In this document: piece after piece, positions 54,901-62,618 of the stretch | Numbering within the stretch: the first letter of the stretch is position 1 | Layout of the letters: each line of letters opens with the position of its first letter | Assembly: GCA_963930775.1 (NCBI GenBank) | Contig: OZ005692.1 | Span: forward strand, 7,240,135 to 7,304,134 | Source of the DNA: Cliona cf. orientalis | Taxonomy: Eukaryota > Porifera > Demospongiae > Clionaida > Clionaidae | Reading direction: 5' to 3' | Length of the DNA: 64,000 nt | Notes under the pieces: generated by a model | The model's database searches: none | What the model was told of the DNA's origin: nothing | Seen by the model: only the letters and a program-made list of their open reading frames with translations | Program-made: the position numbers and the translations under genes

Positions 54901-57900
54901 CTGAAGTTGGTGTGTACGATGATTCCGTAGAATCGTCTATGAGCCTTCCCCTGTGGTACCACTGCACTATTGCCTGGTCAAGAGGAGAAGCAAATACCGT
55001 AGCCTCCAGTGTGGTGGAGCTGCCTGAGAGTACATACTGGACTTCAGACTGGATGATGACACCAGGATTAGCTGTGGAGGTGGATCATAATAATTATAAG
55101 CAGTCTTGTCTTTCTCTCTCTCTCCCTCCTCATTTACAGCTATATAGCTAGTGATGCAGGGGCGGATCCAGAGCCTCCAATAAGGGGGGTGCTAATTTAA
55201 ATATTTGCGCGCAAAGCGCGCGCGCGCGCGAAATTTTTTAGCCACGCCCCGCCCCTTTTTACGAAACCACACCCACTTAATTGCTGTGAAGCGAGGCAAC
55301 AACCAGAAAACGTGGAAAAATCAGTGGAACTCGAGTTTTTGTCTCTACAGACAGGTTTATCAGTCAGATTTTATAGCTAAATGTATGTCAGATCTAGGTT
55401 TTTTGGCTAGAAGGGGGGTGCTAGAGCTAGCTATGTCTATAGAAGCCTGTATGTTGTCTTGGCTGGAGGGGGGGTGCTTGAGCACCCAAAGCACCCCCCC
55501 TGGATCCGCCCCTGTGATGAGTATAGAGGAGGTGATTGAACTGTTGTGGGCATCAGTCAGATTTTTCATACAAAGTATAATAGGTAGCAATGGTGATACT
55601 TGTGAAGTTCTGAATCACTAAAGTGAGGGTGTCCCTCTTTATAATATATTATACTCTTGCTTGTATGGCCAGTGGCATAGGGAGATACTCCAGTAAATGG
55701 GTGCACTTTCATCAAATTGCGCGTGAAATTTTCGACCACGCCCACTTTCTATCGCCTATTTTGCATAAACGAGGTTACTGGCTAGTTACTCAGCGAAGAA
55801 ACGAACACGGTCGATCAAGCAGGGGCCCTGGGCTTAGCTACTTTGATATGTTATGTAATGAGATAACTCTTAGTCAGGCCTGGTCTAAGATGGGAGGCAG
55901 CAACTTTTGGGCCACTCCTCTCCTTATGCCACTGTAGCAGCCTTCCGTGTGCCTTTCTTTTTATAGGGGTGCGCTAGCACCCGGCGCACCCGTGGTTCCT
56001 ACGCCACTGATATTATTATGGTGATCACACACGGATAAATATTGCTGGATTGGTCTGATGGCATGGGATTTACCCAATGCTAACATGCCCATGCAGTGTG
56101 CATGTGTGTGTGTGTGGGGGGGGGGGGGGGAAGGGGTGTGTAATCGCGGGATTCTACATGCAGTATTTAAATATACACACAACCAAAAAAATAATGTGAC
56201 TGAGTGTTTGGTATTAGTCTCACGAGTGATTCTGATATCTGCATACTCGGATACAACTGCATTGGTCTCACGGTTATCTGCCACACATCTGTACCTCCCT
56301 CTGTGCTCATAGCGAATCATCTCAAATGTTAACAGTCCAGTGGCCTATACACAATCAGATATAATAATATAGCTAGCTACAAAGGATGTATCGTATCATA
56401 ATAAGAATTATTGTTTACATTACCCCGCGCGCATGCGCAAGGGGTAAAGCAATCGGTTTGTCTGTCTGTCGTCGTTGTTGTCGGCACGAAAATCGCCAGA
56501 TCTCGAGTTCTAGGCATCTGTGCATGCTGTAAGCATAACCAATCGGTAGATATCGGTGAAAAACTGGTTTGTACGTGCTTCGAATTTCTCAAAAAGACTT
56601 ACTAGAGCTATAAATCGTGCACTTTCTGTTCAGCATGCCCGTGTTTATCGACCACACCCACTCTTTTAGCACAATATCGACTGCATGCGCATGCTCAAGC
56701 GCGGTATTGGAAAGGGTCGTCACGTCATGAAACGGCAACATGTATGCCTCAGAATGTTGCAATACTACGCTACAGTGGTTACAGAGTGCGCGGGGTATGT
56801 GCTCTACAGAGCTCTAGTTATTAATACTACTATTATTATTAAGGTATTCGCTGGATACTTCTGCAGGCAACATTGAAAACGTGCATGGGATGGCCTGAAG
56901 ACAAGGCTAATAATTACCTCATAGATTATACTATAGATTACCTCATATTTTCACTATTATAGGTTTCATCATAATAATATTCTTACACCATAATTACCTC
57001 ATTACCATAGAAAAACAATATTGCTACTTCATGGGAATATAATATATCATAGACTAGTTTTTCTTACCGTATTTCCACTCATGGAGTCCGGGGAAGATGG
57101 CACTGCCCCAACAGGCAGCGGCATTCCTCCTTCTCTCTCCCACCTGATCATAGGAGTGGGGGTACCACTGGCGGAGCAGGTTAGAATAACCTCGGTCCAT
57201 TCTGTAGCATTTACTACTGCTTGAGGGTGAGTTGTAATCACTGATGGGACTGTGTGTGTGCATGTGTGTACAGGTTGTGTGTACATGATTGTGTGTGTGC
57301 GTGCATTGGTGAGCACATGACTTAGTATGCATTCATTGTTTGGATAGGTATAATTATTATACATTGCACTAACAATCATTTAATCTGAAACACTTATTTA
57401 ACAATAATAATTCACCACCCAATCAAGATGCACAATGTCATAATCTGCACAGTAGCTATCTCTATCTAGGATATGAGTAAACTCACTCACCATAAACTTT
57501 GAGTAGAATTGATGTCACAGCACCCATGTAAGGGGAAAGTGATACTATTACCTCACACTCATACACACCGGCCTGCTGGGGCTGCACATTGGAGAGCATC
57601 AATCTTCGTCTACCATCTTGGAAGGCTACCCCTGGGTCTCTGTCTAAGATTTCAGATAGATCCGGGCGATACCATGTGATTTGTGAGCTTGTTGGCATAG
57701 GATAGCCGGACACGTAGACCTCTAGCTCCACGGTTAGACCTTGTACAGTATCGACGACCTCTTCTGCTGCCATTATGGCCGGATTGACTGCAGGAAGTGC
57801 ATGCCATACATATACAGCAATCTCATTAAAAACGTCCACATATCCACTATACACACACGTATGAGAATCCTTCCATTATGGCTACTATAGGTTGACTGAA

Positions 57901-60843
57901 AGTGCATACACATAATATTAACACAATGACCATATCCCCAGTAGCTGAACTGCAATAATAGTGTGTGGTAAAGGGTCGTCAACATAGTGTGCATATTTTG
58001 GATGCCCCAGTTGCGGAGATGGAGTCTGAGACTGACTCGACCTTGAGTGACAAATCTCGATGACATTGTTTCAAATACCTTGACAGCGCAGGACAGCAAG
58101 ATTAGTCGGATCATGGACTGCATGTTATATTATCATAGATAATTTAGACTACGCACACGTGTGCGTAGTCTAAATTATCTATGGTTATATATAGCTATAG
58201 TGCATGCTTGCTATAGGGATTACGTAAGCCAAGAAGTTTGATGTGCCATACTTGTCAGAGAAAGTAGCACATGGCTTATAAGGTATTTACTCGATACATG
58301 CGTTAGACGCTCTACATGCTTAACGATTTTCAAGTCTTGGAACGGCTCCATAGAGGCCCAGAATTTCTTGTAATTACCTCATAGATTACCTAATAATTAC
58401 ACCATGATTGCCTCATAACCACAGAAAAGTAAATAATTGCTACTGGGGATATAAGTTTCATCAATAGCTACTCAGTTTAAGTTCCCTAATATCACTTGTA
58501 TGATGTGTGCATATCTGCCTACAATCATTTAACTCACATGCAGTGATATTCACAGAAGCCACATCATTGCTGTATCGATCTGAGCAAACGTAGGGGATAA
58601 TTAATATCTTCTGTATCCAATCTTTTCCCAGGTGAGCCTTCTGGGATATCTATAACATGAAACCGATTCAGGGTACTCATTCTAACCCATCTGATACCAG
58701 AACCATTGTTCGAGTTAGTGATACAATCAAAGTAGTAGGTAGGTTGACTAGTAGAGAGGGCACCTAGCTCAACAGTGGCGATGCCAATGACTATAGTTGT
58801 GCTGGTAGCCCCTCCAGGGGGAGTTCGACTTTGTTTGAGGGTGAGTATTGCTGGGCAATAAAATTGCATGTACATGTATGGTGTATTTTTAATAGCACAA
58901 GTTTATTTAAACTGTATAAAAAAACTTCATCATGATCAGGTACTGCATTGTTAATGATAGCAGGCACAATGTGATATCATAATAATATATTTTTGTCACT
59001 GTTTGATATAATAATACCGACTATTAGATCCTACTTGAAACAAATACTGTGATCTGATCGGTTAAACTGAAGTATCTATCCTCCATATATTAAAATCATG
59101 TACAGCTCTGTAGAAAAATATGTAAATTTCTTGCCTACGGTTTAACTTAGGCAGCAGTTAGCAGGTTTAACTTAGGCAGCAGTTTATGTGTCTAGCTTTT
59201 GGAGATTGTTGCTAGGATCTAAACACATATTAGACACTGCTAGCTTATAGTCGGTTTCTACAAATAGAACCCTCGCTTCATTCGGGATTCTATACAGACC
59301 CCTTTGGTCTTCTAAATCACGTAGAAACCTCCTAAATAGTCTCTAACTACTATTTAGCAAGCATAATATTATAGTGGATGTGATTATCCGTACAAATCTT
59401 GTTTGTGCCATTTTTGGTCCTGTCATGCATCCTTATACAGTAGCTAGTACTTCATCCTTCAATTTCATTATTAATTTTTTTTATACTTGAAATAATAATA
59501 GTACTGGTAGCTACTTTTGGTAGCTATGCTATAGTATAGAGCTACAGTGTACATACCCCTATACTACAGTATCAATGATTATAATCCATATGGAGAATTT
59601 AATCACCAACTCTAGCACACATTCGAGGTTTTCCTTATAAATTATAGCCTCGTCGGAGGATGAGTCAGGTAGCATAGTCTCACAATTCCAAACTGTTATG
59701 ATCATAATTCATAGATGGGGCATAATATTGTTTTATAGCTATTTTTGTCCATCCTTGCAAAATAATAGCCATGCAGAATGATAAATTATTATAGAGAAGA
59801 AAAATTATTATAGCTAGCGACAGGTGGCAATGCAAGCTTATAGGCTTGCATGAACAATGCTCAGTAGCTACTGTAAGTTTAAGCATGTAGCTAGTACCCG
59901 GGGGGGGGGGGGGGGGGGGGGGGGGGTGGAAGAATCTGACACAAATTTTAAGATTTGTGGCTTGTCGTTACATATTATATTATAGAAACACTTATCTAGG
60001 ATCTCCAATATGGTGGTGCTTAGATAAATAATCTCGTGTGAAGTGTATACATGATAGCAGCAAGATGGCATGCCGGCATCATTGATTTCAAGCTTTTATT
60101 ATGCAAACCAGTGTCTTAGTCACATTTTGAAGTTCATGGTCACTAGATAGAATCGTAGAAGTTTTCTTGACCTGAGGAAGGTGCCTACTTAACTGTCTGG
60201 CCAAATCTTTCATTGAAAATCTATGATCTTCCTTGGAGCCTAGGGTGCCCAGTGGCGGATCCAGGATTTCTAGAAGGGGGGTTCTAATATACCGTTGCGC
60301 GCGAAGCGCGCGCGAATTTTTAGAAGCCACGCCCACTTTTATGGAAAACCACGCCCACTTTCGATCGTTTTTGAGACAATCTACCAGCTCTTTCAGTCCA
60401 ATCGATCTGTTTTCGAACGAATTTCTTCTGAAGCATTCTAAGGTGAGCCATAGCAGCAGTTTCTTAGTTCTGTAGCCAGAAAGGGGGGTTCCATTTACCT
60501 ATCATCAGTATACTTCTTAGTGCTAGGTGTAGCCAAAAGGGGGGTTCCTGTGCACCCCTGGATCCCCCTCTGGATCCGCCACTGGTGCCATAATATGGTG
60601 CCCAGGCACCCTAGTAATAGTACCACCGGGCCCCACTGCTAGGATAGAATCATGCGTCTCGCGATCGGGGCCAGATAAATTTTCCACTTCCAGCCTGCTA
60701 TACCAGACAGGCACGCTGTTGTATTATAGTTACTGTATCTGGCACTATCTATATGGACATAGCTACTTATACTCACCAGAGCCATGATCGATATCGATCA
60801 CCATAAACACCACGATCGACCACAAAATGGCTCGTTTCTTCAT
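48403..60843 (-). CDS. Receptor gene B: five Ig, two FN3, single TM, Tyr-motif tail
   Basis: Complete spliced gene read by eye. Exons 5' to 3': 60843-60777 (signal peptide), 58850-58538, 57787-57491, 57249-57068, 56344-56224, 55071-54781, 54413-54048, 53944-53657, 53585-53494, 53158-52927, 48911-48403. Phases fit throughout (1 at nearly every border), except that exon 58850-58538 is 313 bp and carries a +1 shift. Product about 900 residues: signal peptide, Ig1 to Ig4, an Ig-like domain, FN3, split FN3, one helix, and a cytoplasmic tail of about 125 residues. Several MITEs sit in its introns. A cell-surface recognition receptor is inferred; the ligand is unknown. The ATG choice rests on the hydrophobic leader and a strong GTGAGT donor in phase 1. 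Confidence 0.72.
50111..50341. mobile_element. MITE, ACCGTAAAGCGACATTT ends
   Basis: TACCGTAAAGCGACATTTTT CTGCACGAG at the left and the inverse ACGCAGAAATATGTACCTTT ACGGTA at the right. Interior TTATGCGA repeats. TA-flanked like the CCGTATAGCGGG family. Confidence 0.75.
51035..51640. repeat. Minisatellite, about 80-bp units
   Basis: Six to seven diverged units with ATGTGTAAGGATTTTTCTCT, TGTGTAAGCTTTTTAAGGGC, ACATGGGCACTCCTATCTG and CACTGAACATAGAAAT. In gene B's last intron. Confidence 0.85.
52578..52629 (-). pseudogene. Truncated copy of the TM3 exon
   Basis: After TCTTATTAG the frame reads KPQETSLLIAAFMLALP and then breaks into unrelated sequence. A relic of a gene A/C-type three-pass end lying inside gene B's last intron. 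Confidence 0.75.
52927..53585 (-). CDS. Gene B exons: split FN3-2 (53585-53494, 53158-52927)
   Basis: First half 92 bp (N-L-I-A-I-E-L-T-W-A-I-V-H, donor GTAAGC, phase 0); second half 232 bp (R-D-Y-S-I-A-V-G, V-Q-S-L-S-I-F-N, G-R-G-E-L-E-V-C-T-P-Q-K-E-I). Same split as gene A; the second half is two codons longer. Confidence 0.8.
53657..53944 (-). CDS. Gene B exon: FN3-1
   Basis: 288 bp, phase 1 to 1. V-D-I-S-I-N-W-D-S-A-F-N-L-L-H-D and SSYRVIASGG, then the Cys-rich SCPSSCDASGPCTCTG. Nearly the same as gene A 6142-6432. Confidence 0.82.
54048..54413 (-). CDS. Gene B exon: Ig5-like domain
   Basis: 366 bp, phase 1 to 1. C-P-N-L-Y-P-V-E-V-T-C, V-L-Q-W-Q-R-N-G, N-M-T-S-R-L-V-A-N and G-D-R-I-G-C-V. 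Direct paralogue of gene A 6495-6851. Confidence 0.8.
54781..55071 (-). CDS. Gene B exon: Ig4
   Basis: 291 bp, phase 1 to 1. A-I-V-Q-W-Y-H-R-G-R-L-I-D-D and V-S-E-N-K-V-G-E-Y-T-I-V-V. Strand F has Y-T-I in place of Y-x-C, and strand B has L-E-A-T-V, so both disulfide cysteines are missing: a Cys-less Ig fold. Confidence 0.78.
55157..55514. mobile_element. MITE, CAGGGGCGGATCCAG ends, TGATG duplication
   Basis: 358 bp with perfect 15-bp inverted ends and TGATG directly outside both (55152-55156, 55515-55519). Interior GCGCGCAAAGCGCGCGCG and AGCCACGCCCC, then GGGGGGTGCTTGAGCACCC. Confidence 0.92.
55520..56095 (-). pseudogene. Decayed Ig-like exon split by a MITE (55669-56008)
   Basis: The minus-strand pieces NPMPSDQSSNIYP (about 56030-56070) and RDTLTLVIQNFTS (about 55590-55640) form one Ig fragment, interrupted by an element with CAGTGGCATAGGGA/CCTACGCCACTG ends. 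The inverted uninterrupted relative is at 47050-47170. Frame and splice sites are not kept, so gene B probably skips it. Confidence 0.6.
56224..57249 (-). CDS. Gene B exons: Ig3, split by an intron (57249-57068, 56344-56224)
   Basis: First half: V-I-L-T-C-S-A-S-G-T-P-T-P-M-I-R-W-E-R-E-G, strands B and C of an I-set type Ig domain, donor GTAAGA in phase 0. Second half: Y-E-H-R-G-R-Y-R-C-V-A-D-N and V-V-S-E-Y-A-D-I-R-I, strands F and G, donor GTGAGA. Confidence 0.82.
56400..56600. repeat. Dispersed repeat, inverted relative to 1.5-1.8 kb
   Basis: GCGCATGCGCAAGGGGTAAA, AATCGGTTTGTCTGTCTGTC, CGCCAGATCTCGAGTTCTAG GCATCTGTGCATGC. ORFs here are by-products (minus-strand RQTDCFTPCACA). Confidence 0.65.
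57491..57787 (-). CDS. Gene B exon: Ig2
   Basis: 297 bp, phase 1 to 1. Q-I-T-W-Y-R-P-D in the middle, then R-R-L-M-L-S-N-V-Q-P-Q-Q-A-G-V-Y-E-C-E-V: the D/Q-A-G-x-Y-x-C signature of Ig strand F. The first Cys position is replaced (LTVELEVYVSG), so this domain may lack the usual disulfide. Confidence 0.8.
58134..58183. repeat. Perfect 50-bp palindrome
   Basis: Arms CATAGATAATTTAGACTACG CACAC and the exact complement, no spacer. In gene B's intron between the Ig1 and Ig2 exons. Confidence 0.95.
58538..58850 (-). CDS. Gene B exon: Ig1 with a one-base frame shift
   Basis: The first part reads T-Y-Y-F-D-C ... G-I-R-W-V-R, the first Cys and Trp of an Ig fold. After P-E-G-S-P-G the frame must change for I-I-P-Y-V-C-S-D-R-Y-S-N-D (second Cys). 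The change falls at an AAAA run (GGGAAAAGATTGG). Exon length 313 is one more than a multiple of three, as expected for a single-base insertion. Confidence 0.7.
59000..60230. other. Gene B intron 1, no recognised exon
   Basis: AT-rich with a G27 run. A minus-strand frame at 60088-60240 (SKEDHRFSMKDLARQLSRHL) looks protein-like but has no consistent splice sites and no match I know. Confidence 0.4.
59900..59926. repeat. Poly-G run (27 G)
   Basis: Uninterrupted G27 in gene B's first intron. Other long runs: 42015-42040 (G26), 23867-23886 (C20), 56116-56130 (about 15 G). Confidence 0.95.
60250..60584. mobile_element. MITE, CAGTGGCGGATCCAG ends, GTGCC duplication
   Basis: 335 bp, perfect 15-bp inverted ends, GTGCC on both sides. 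Same internal GCGCGCGAAGCGCGCGCG and AGCCACGCCCAC as the 55.2-kb copy. Lies in gene B's first intron. Related core sequence without clear ends is at 9500-9620. Confidence 0.92.
60777..60843 (-). CDS. Gene B exon 1: signal peptide
   Basis: MKKRAILWSIVVFMVIDIDH then GS, ending G|GTGAGTAT in phase 1. Basic n-region, hydrophobic core and small residues fit a signal peptide. A rival short ORF, MQSMIRLILLSCAV at 58123, has a donor in the wrong phase for the next Ig exon. Confidence 0.55.
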
Positions 60844-61103
60844 CGTTGAGGCGGCGATATGGCAAGCCAAATGTACCAAAATTCAACGTCACGTTCTACA
60901 GTTCAACGTCACGTTCAACCTGTTTAGTACGCGCTATACGTTAGCGTTCATCGTACGTACGTTCGTTCTTTCGTCGTCGCGCCCCCGGCCCTACGCACGT
61001 GATCCGGCGATTTCTCATGTTTCTTCAGTTGACGTCACGGTGAATGAAGGGATTCTTGGTGATCAACGTCAGTGTGCTCATCATCACCATCTCCTTCCAT
61101 TAA

Positions 61104-61390
61104 TGCACCTATCAATGATAATCCCCACCCCCTCCCCCTACAAGCACTGTGTAGAAAACCCCACCCCTGGGGCACTGCCTATAAGGTCCCAACATTACTA
61201 GCTATAGGGGATACATAGGGGATTTGAACTCGATGTAACAACTACGCGCTGCAGTTGACCCCACCCCCAATGGCTCTAAAGCCTGCTGTGTCAATATCCC
61301 GTACCCTCGGGGGGAAACTCCTGTCAATTCCCTGTCAACTCCCCTCTATATCACGGGGGTGAGGTAGTGGTGGGTGTCATTGACAGGTGA
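61104..61390. mobile_element. MITE, TGCACCTATCAATG family, degraded right end
   Basis: Left end TGCACCTATCAATGATAATC after TAA; right end GGTGTCATTGACAGGTGAC is diverged and the TAA is not kept. Confidence 0.7.
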
Positions 61391-61584
61391 CTTGAAATAT
61401 TATGTGTGCATCACCTCTATGGACCTACGCCTTACACAAATAAGATGGATTTACCGTGGACTACAGCTATCATGTATGTATAATATTATTTGCATCTGCG
61501 TGAGCTTGGTAGTGTGGGCGTGGCACATTTTTGAGGGCGTGGTTCCTGATGTCCGTTATTTAGAAGCGAGTTTGTATTGGGGTA

Positions 61585-61710
61585 GCATATGAAAGGGGTA
61601 AAAATAATAATGATTGGTAGCAGCGACAACAGCAGTGGTGTAGCTAGTGGTTGGGGCTTTTGTGTGCCAAACAGAATGTAGCGGGTTCAAATCTTGCTTT
61701 ATACTTTTTC
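61585..61710 (+). repeat. SINE family 1, tRNA-like copy
   Basis: GAAAGGGGTAAAAATAATAA, then CAGTGGTGTAGCTAGTGG with a small insertion in the A box, and B box GGGTTCAAATCTTG. Lies just left of the truncated LINE ORF1. Confidence 0.65.
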
Positions 61711-61865
61711 ACTTCTCGAAATTATAATTTTAGGACCTCTGTACAGAGCTCCACTCACAATGAATACAACTGTGCCATAGGGGTAGAGAAGTGCCTGTGG
61801 AGATAAAAAGTAACTATAACGACTGGTGGAAGCCACTGCGTCTGGTAGCTGATGATTGTGGAACG

Positions 61866-62352
61866 ATGCAGCCTAAGGCCGTCGACTGTGACCTATGTTG
61901 TAAACGCGTTGTAGAGGGCAAGGATGAAGCTCTTCACTGCGACGGTGACTGCGGACTCTGGTTTCACCGTTACTGTGCTGGCGTCTCAGCCTCTCACTTC
62001 AAAGACCTATCTAACAGCCCTGAGCCGTTCGTGTGCTACATTTGCCACCAGCGTTCACAGCTTGCTGTCACGAAGCAGCTACGGGACGAAGTAACTCGTC
62101 TGAACGGCGAAATCAACGAACTATCCGAACAGCTGGCTAAATTGTCTTCATCCCCTGAGGCCAGACCTGCGGCTGTTGTAAGTCAACTACCTACTAACAA
62201 CAAAAGTTATGATACTAGCGTACTTACATATGCTGCTACTTTGAAACAAGCCAGTAACTCCGCTAATTCCTCCTCGCATGCCCAGTCCTTCAACAAGGAA
62301 CCCAGCGGCACCGAACACAGTAGCCGCCCTGTCAGCTCTGTTGATAAAAAGT
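61866..62352 (+). pseudogene. LINE ORF1 (PHD finger), 3'-truncated
   Basis: From ATG MQPKAVDCDLCCKRVVEGKD through H-C-D-G-D-C-G-L-W-F-H-R-Y-C and F-V-C-Y-I-C (PHD finger) and the coiled coil LRDEVTRLNGEINELSEQLA. Related to the ORF1 at 34670-35710 but clearly diverged. The frame runs into a TTAA element at 62353 (VDKKFK then repeat sequence), so the rest of ORF1 and ORF2 are gone. Confidence 0.8.
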
Positions 62353-62610
62353 TTAAGGTACCATTAAATTGCGTGGGCGTGAGCGTGAGGATTGGCTAAT
62401 TCAATTAGCGAATCGTGAAGGGGCGTGGCCGAAGAGGCCATACGAGTGCTTTTGGTCGAAGGTGGGCGTGTCCAGAATCGGCCAGGGATGATTATGCGCG
62501 TGTAATTAGCGACCGGAAGTGGCCCCTGAAAAAAACACCAGTAACTGCCCACATCAAAGCAAGATCAAAGCATTCTTTCTTAACTATTAACCGCAACGAC
62601 ATTACACACT
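62353..62610 (+). mobile_element. TTAA element fragment cutting the LINE ORF1
   Basis: TTTAAGGTACCATTAAATTG starts it; CGTGGGCGTGAGCGTGAGGA and GGCCATACGAGTGCTTTTGG match 29155-29404 in inverse. The right end is missing and the MITE array follows. Confidence 0.75.
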
Positions 62611-62618
62611 AAGAAATT

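Noticed and set aside
57773..58123. MQSMIRLILLSCAV leader as the start of gene B
   Set aside because: Its GTATTT donor leaves phase 0, which puts a stop early in the next Ig exon. The leader at 60843 has the right phase.
60088..60714. Two minus-strand frames (SGPDRETHDSILAVGPGG; SMKDLARQLSRHLPQV) around the 60.25-kb MITE
   Set aside because: After removing the MITE they are in different frames with a stop between them, and no acceptor or donor fits gene B phases.
62415..62612. ORF GRRGHTSAFGRRWACPESA, also at 29143 and 14933
   Set aside because: Occurs in three copies of the TTAA element with decayed frames; a by-product of the repeat.
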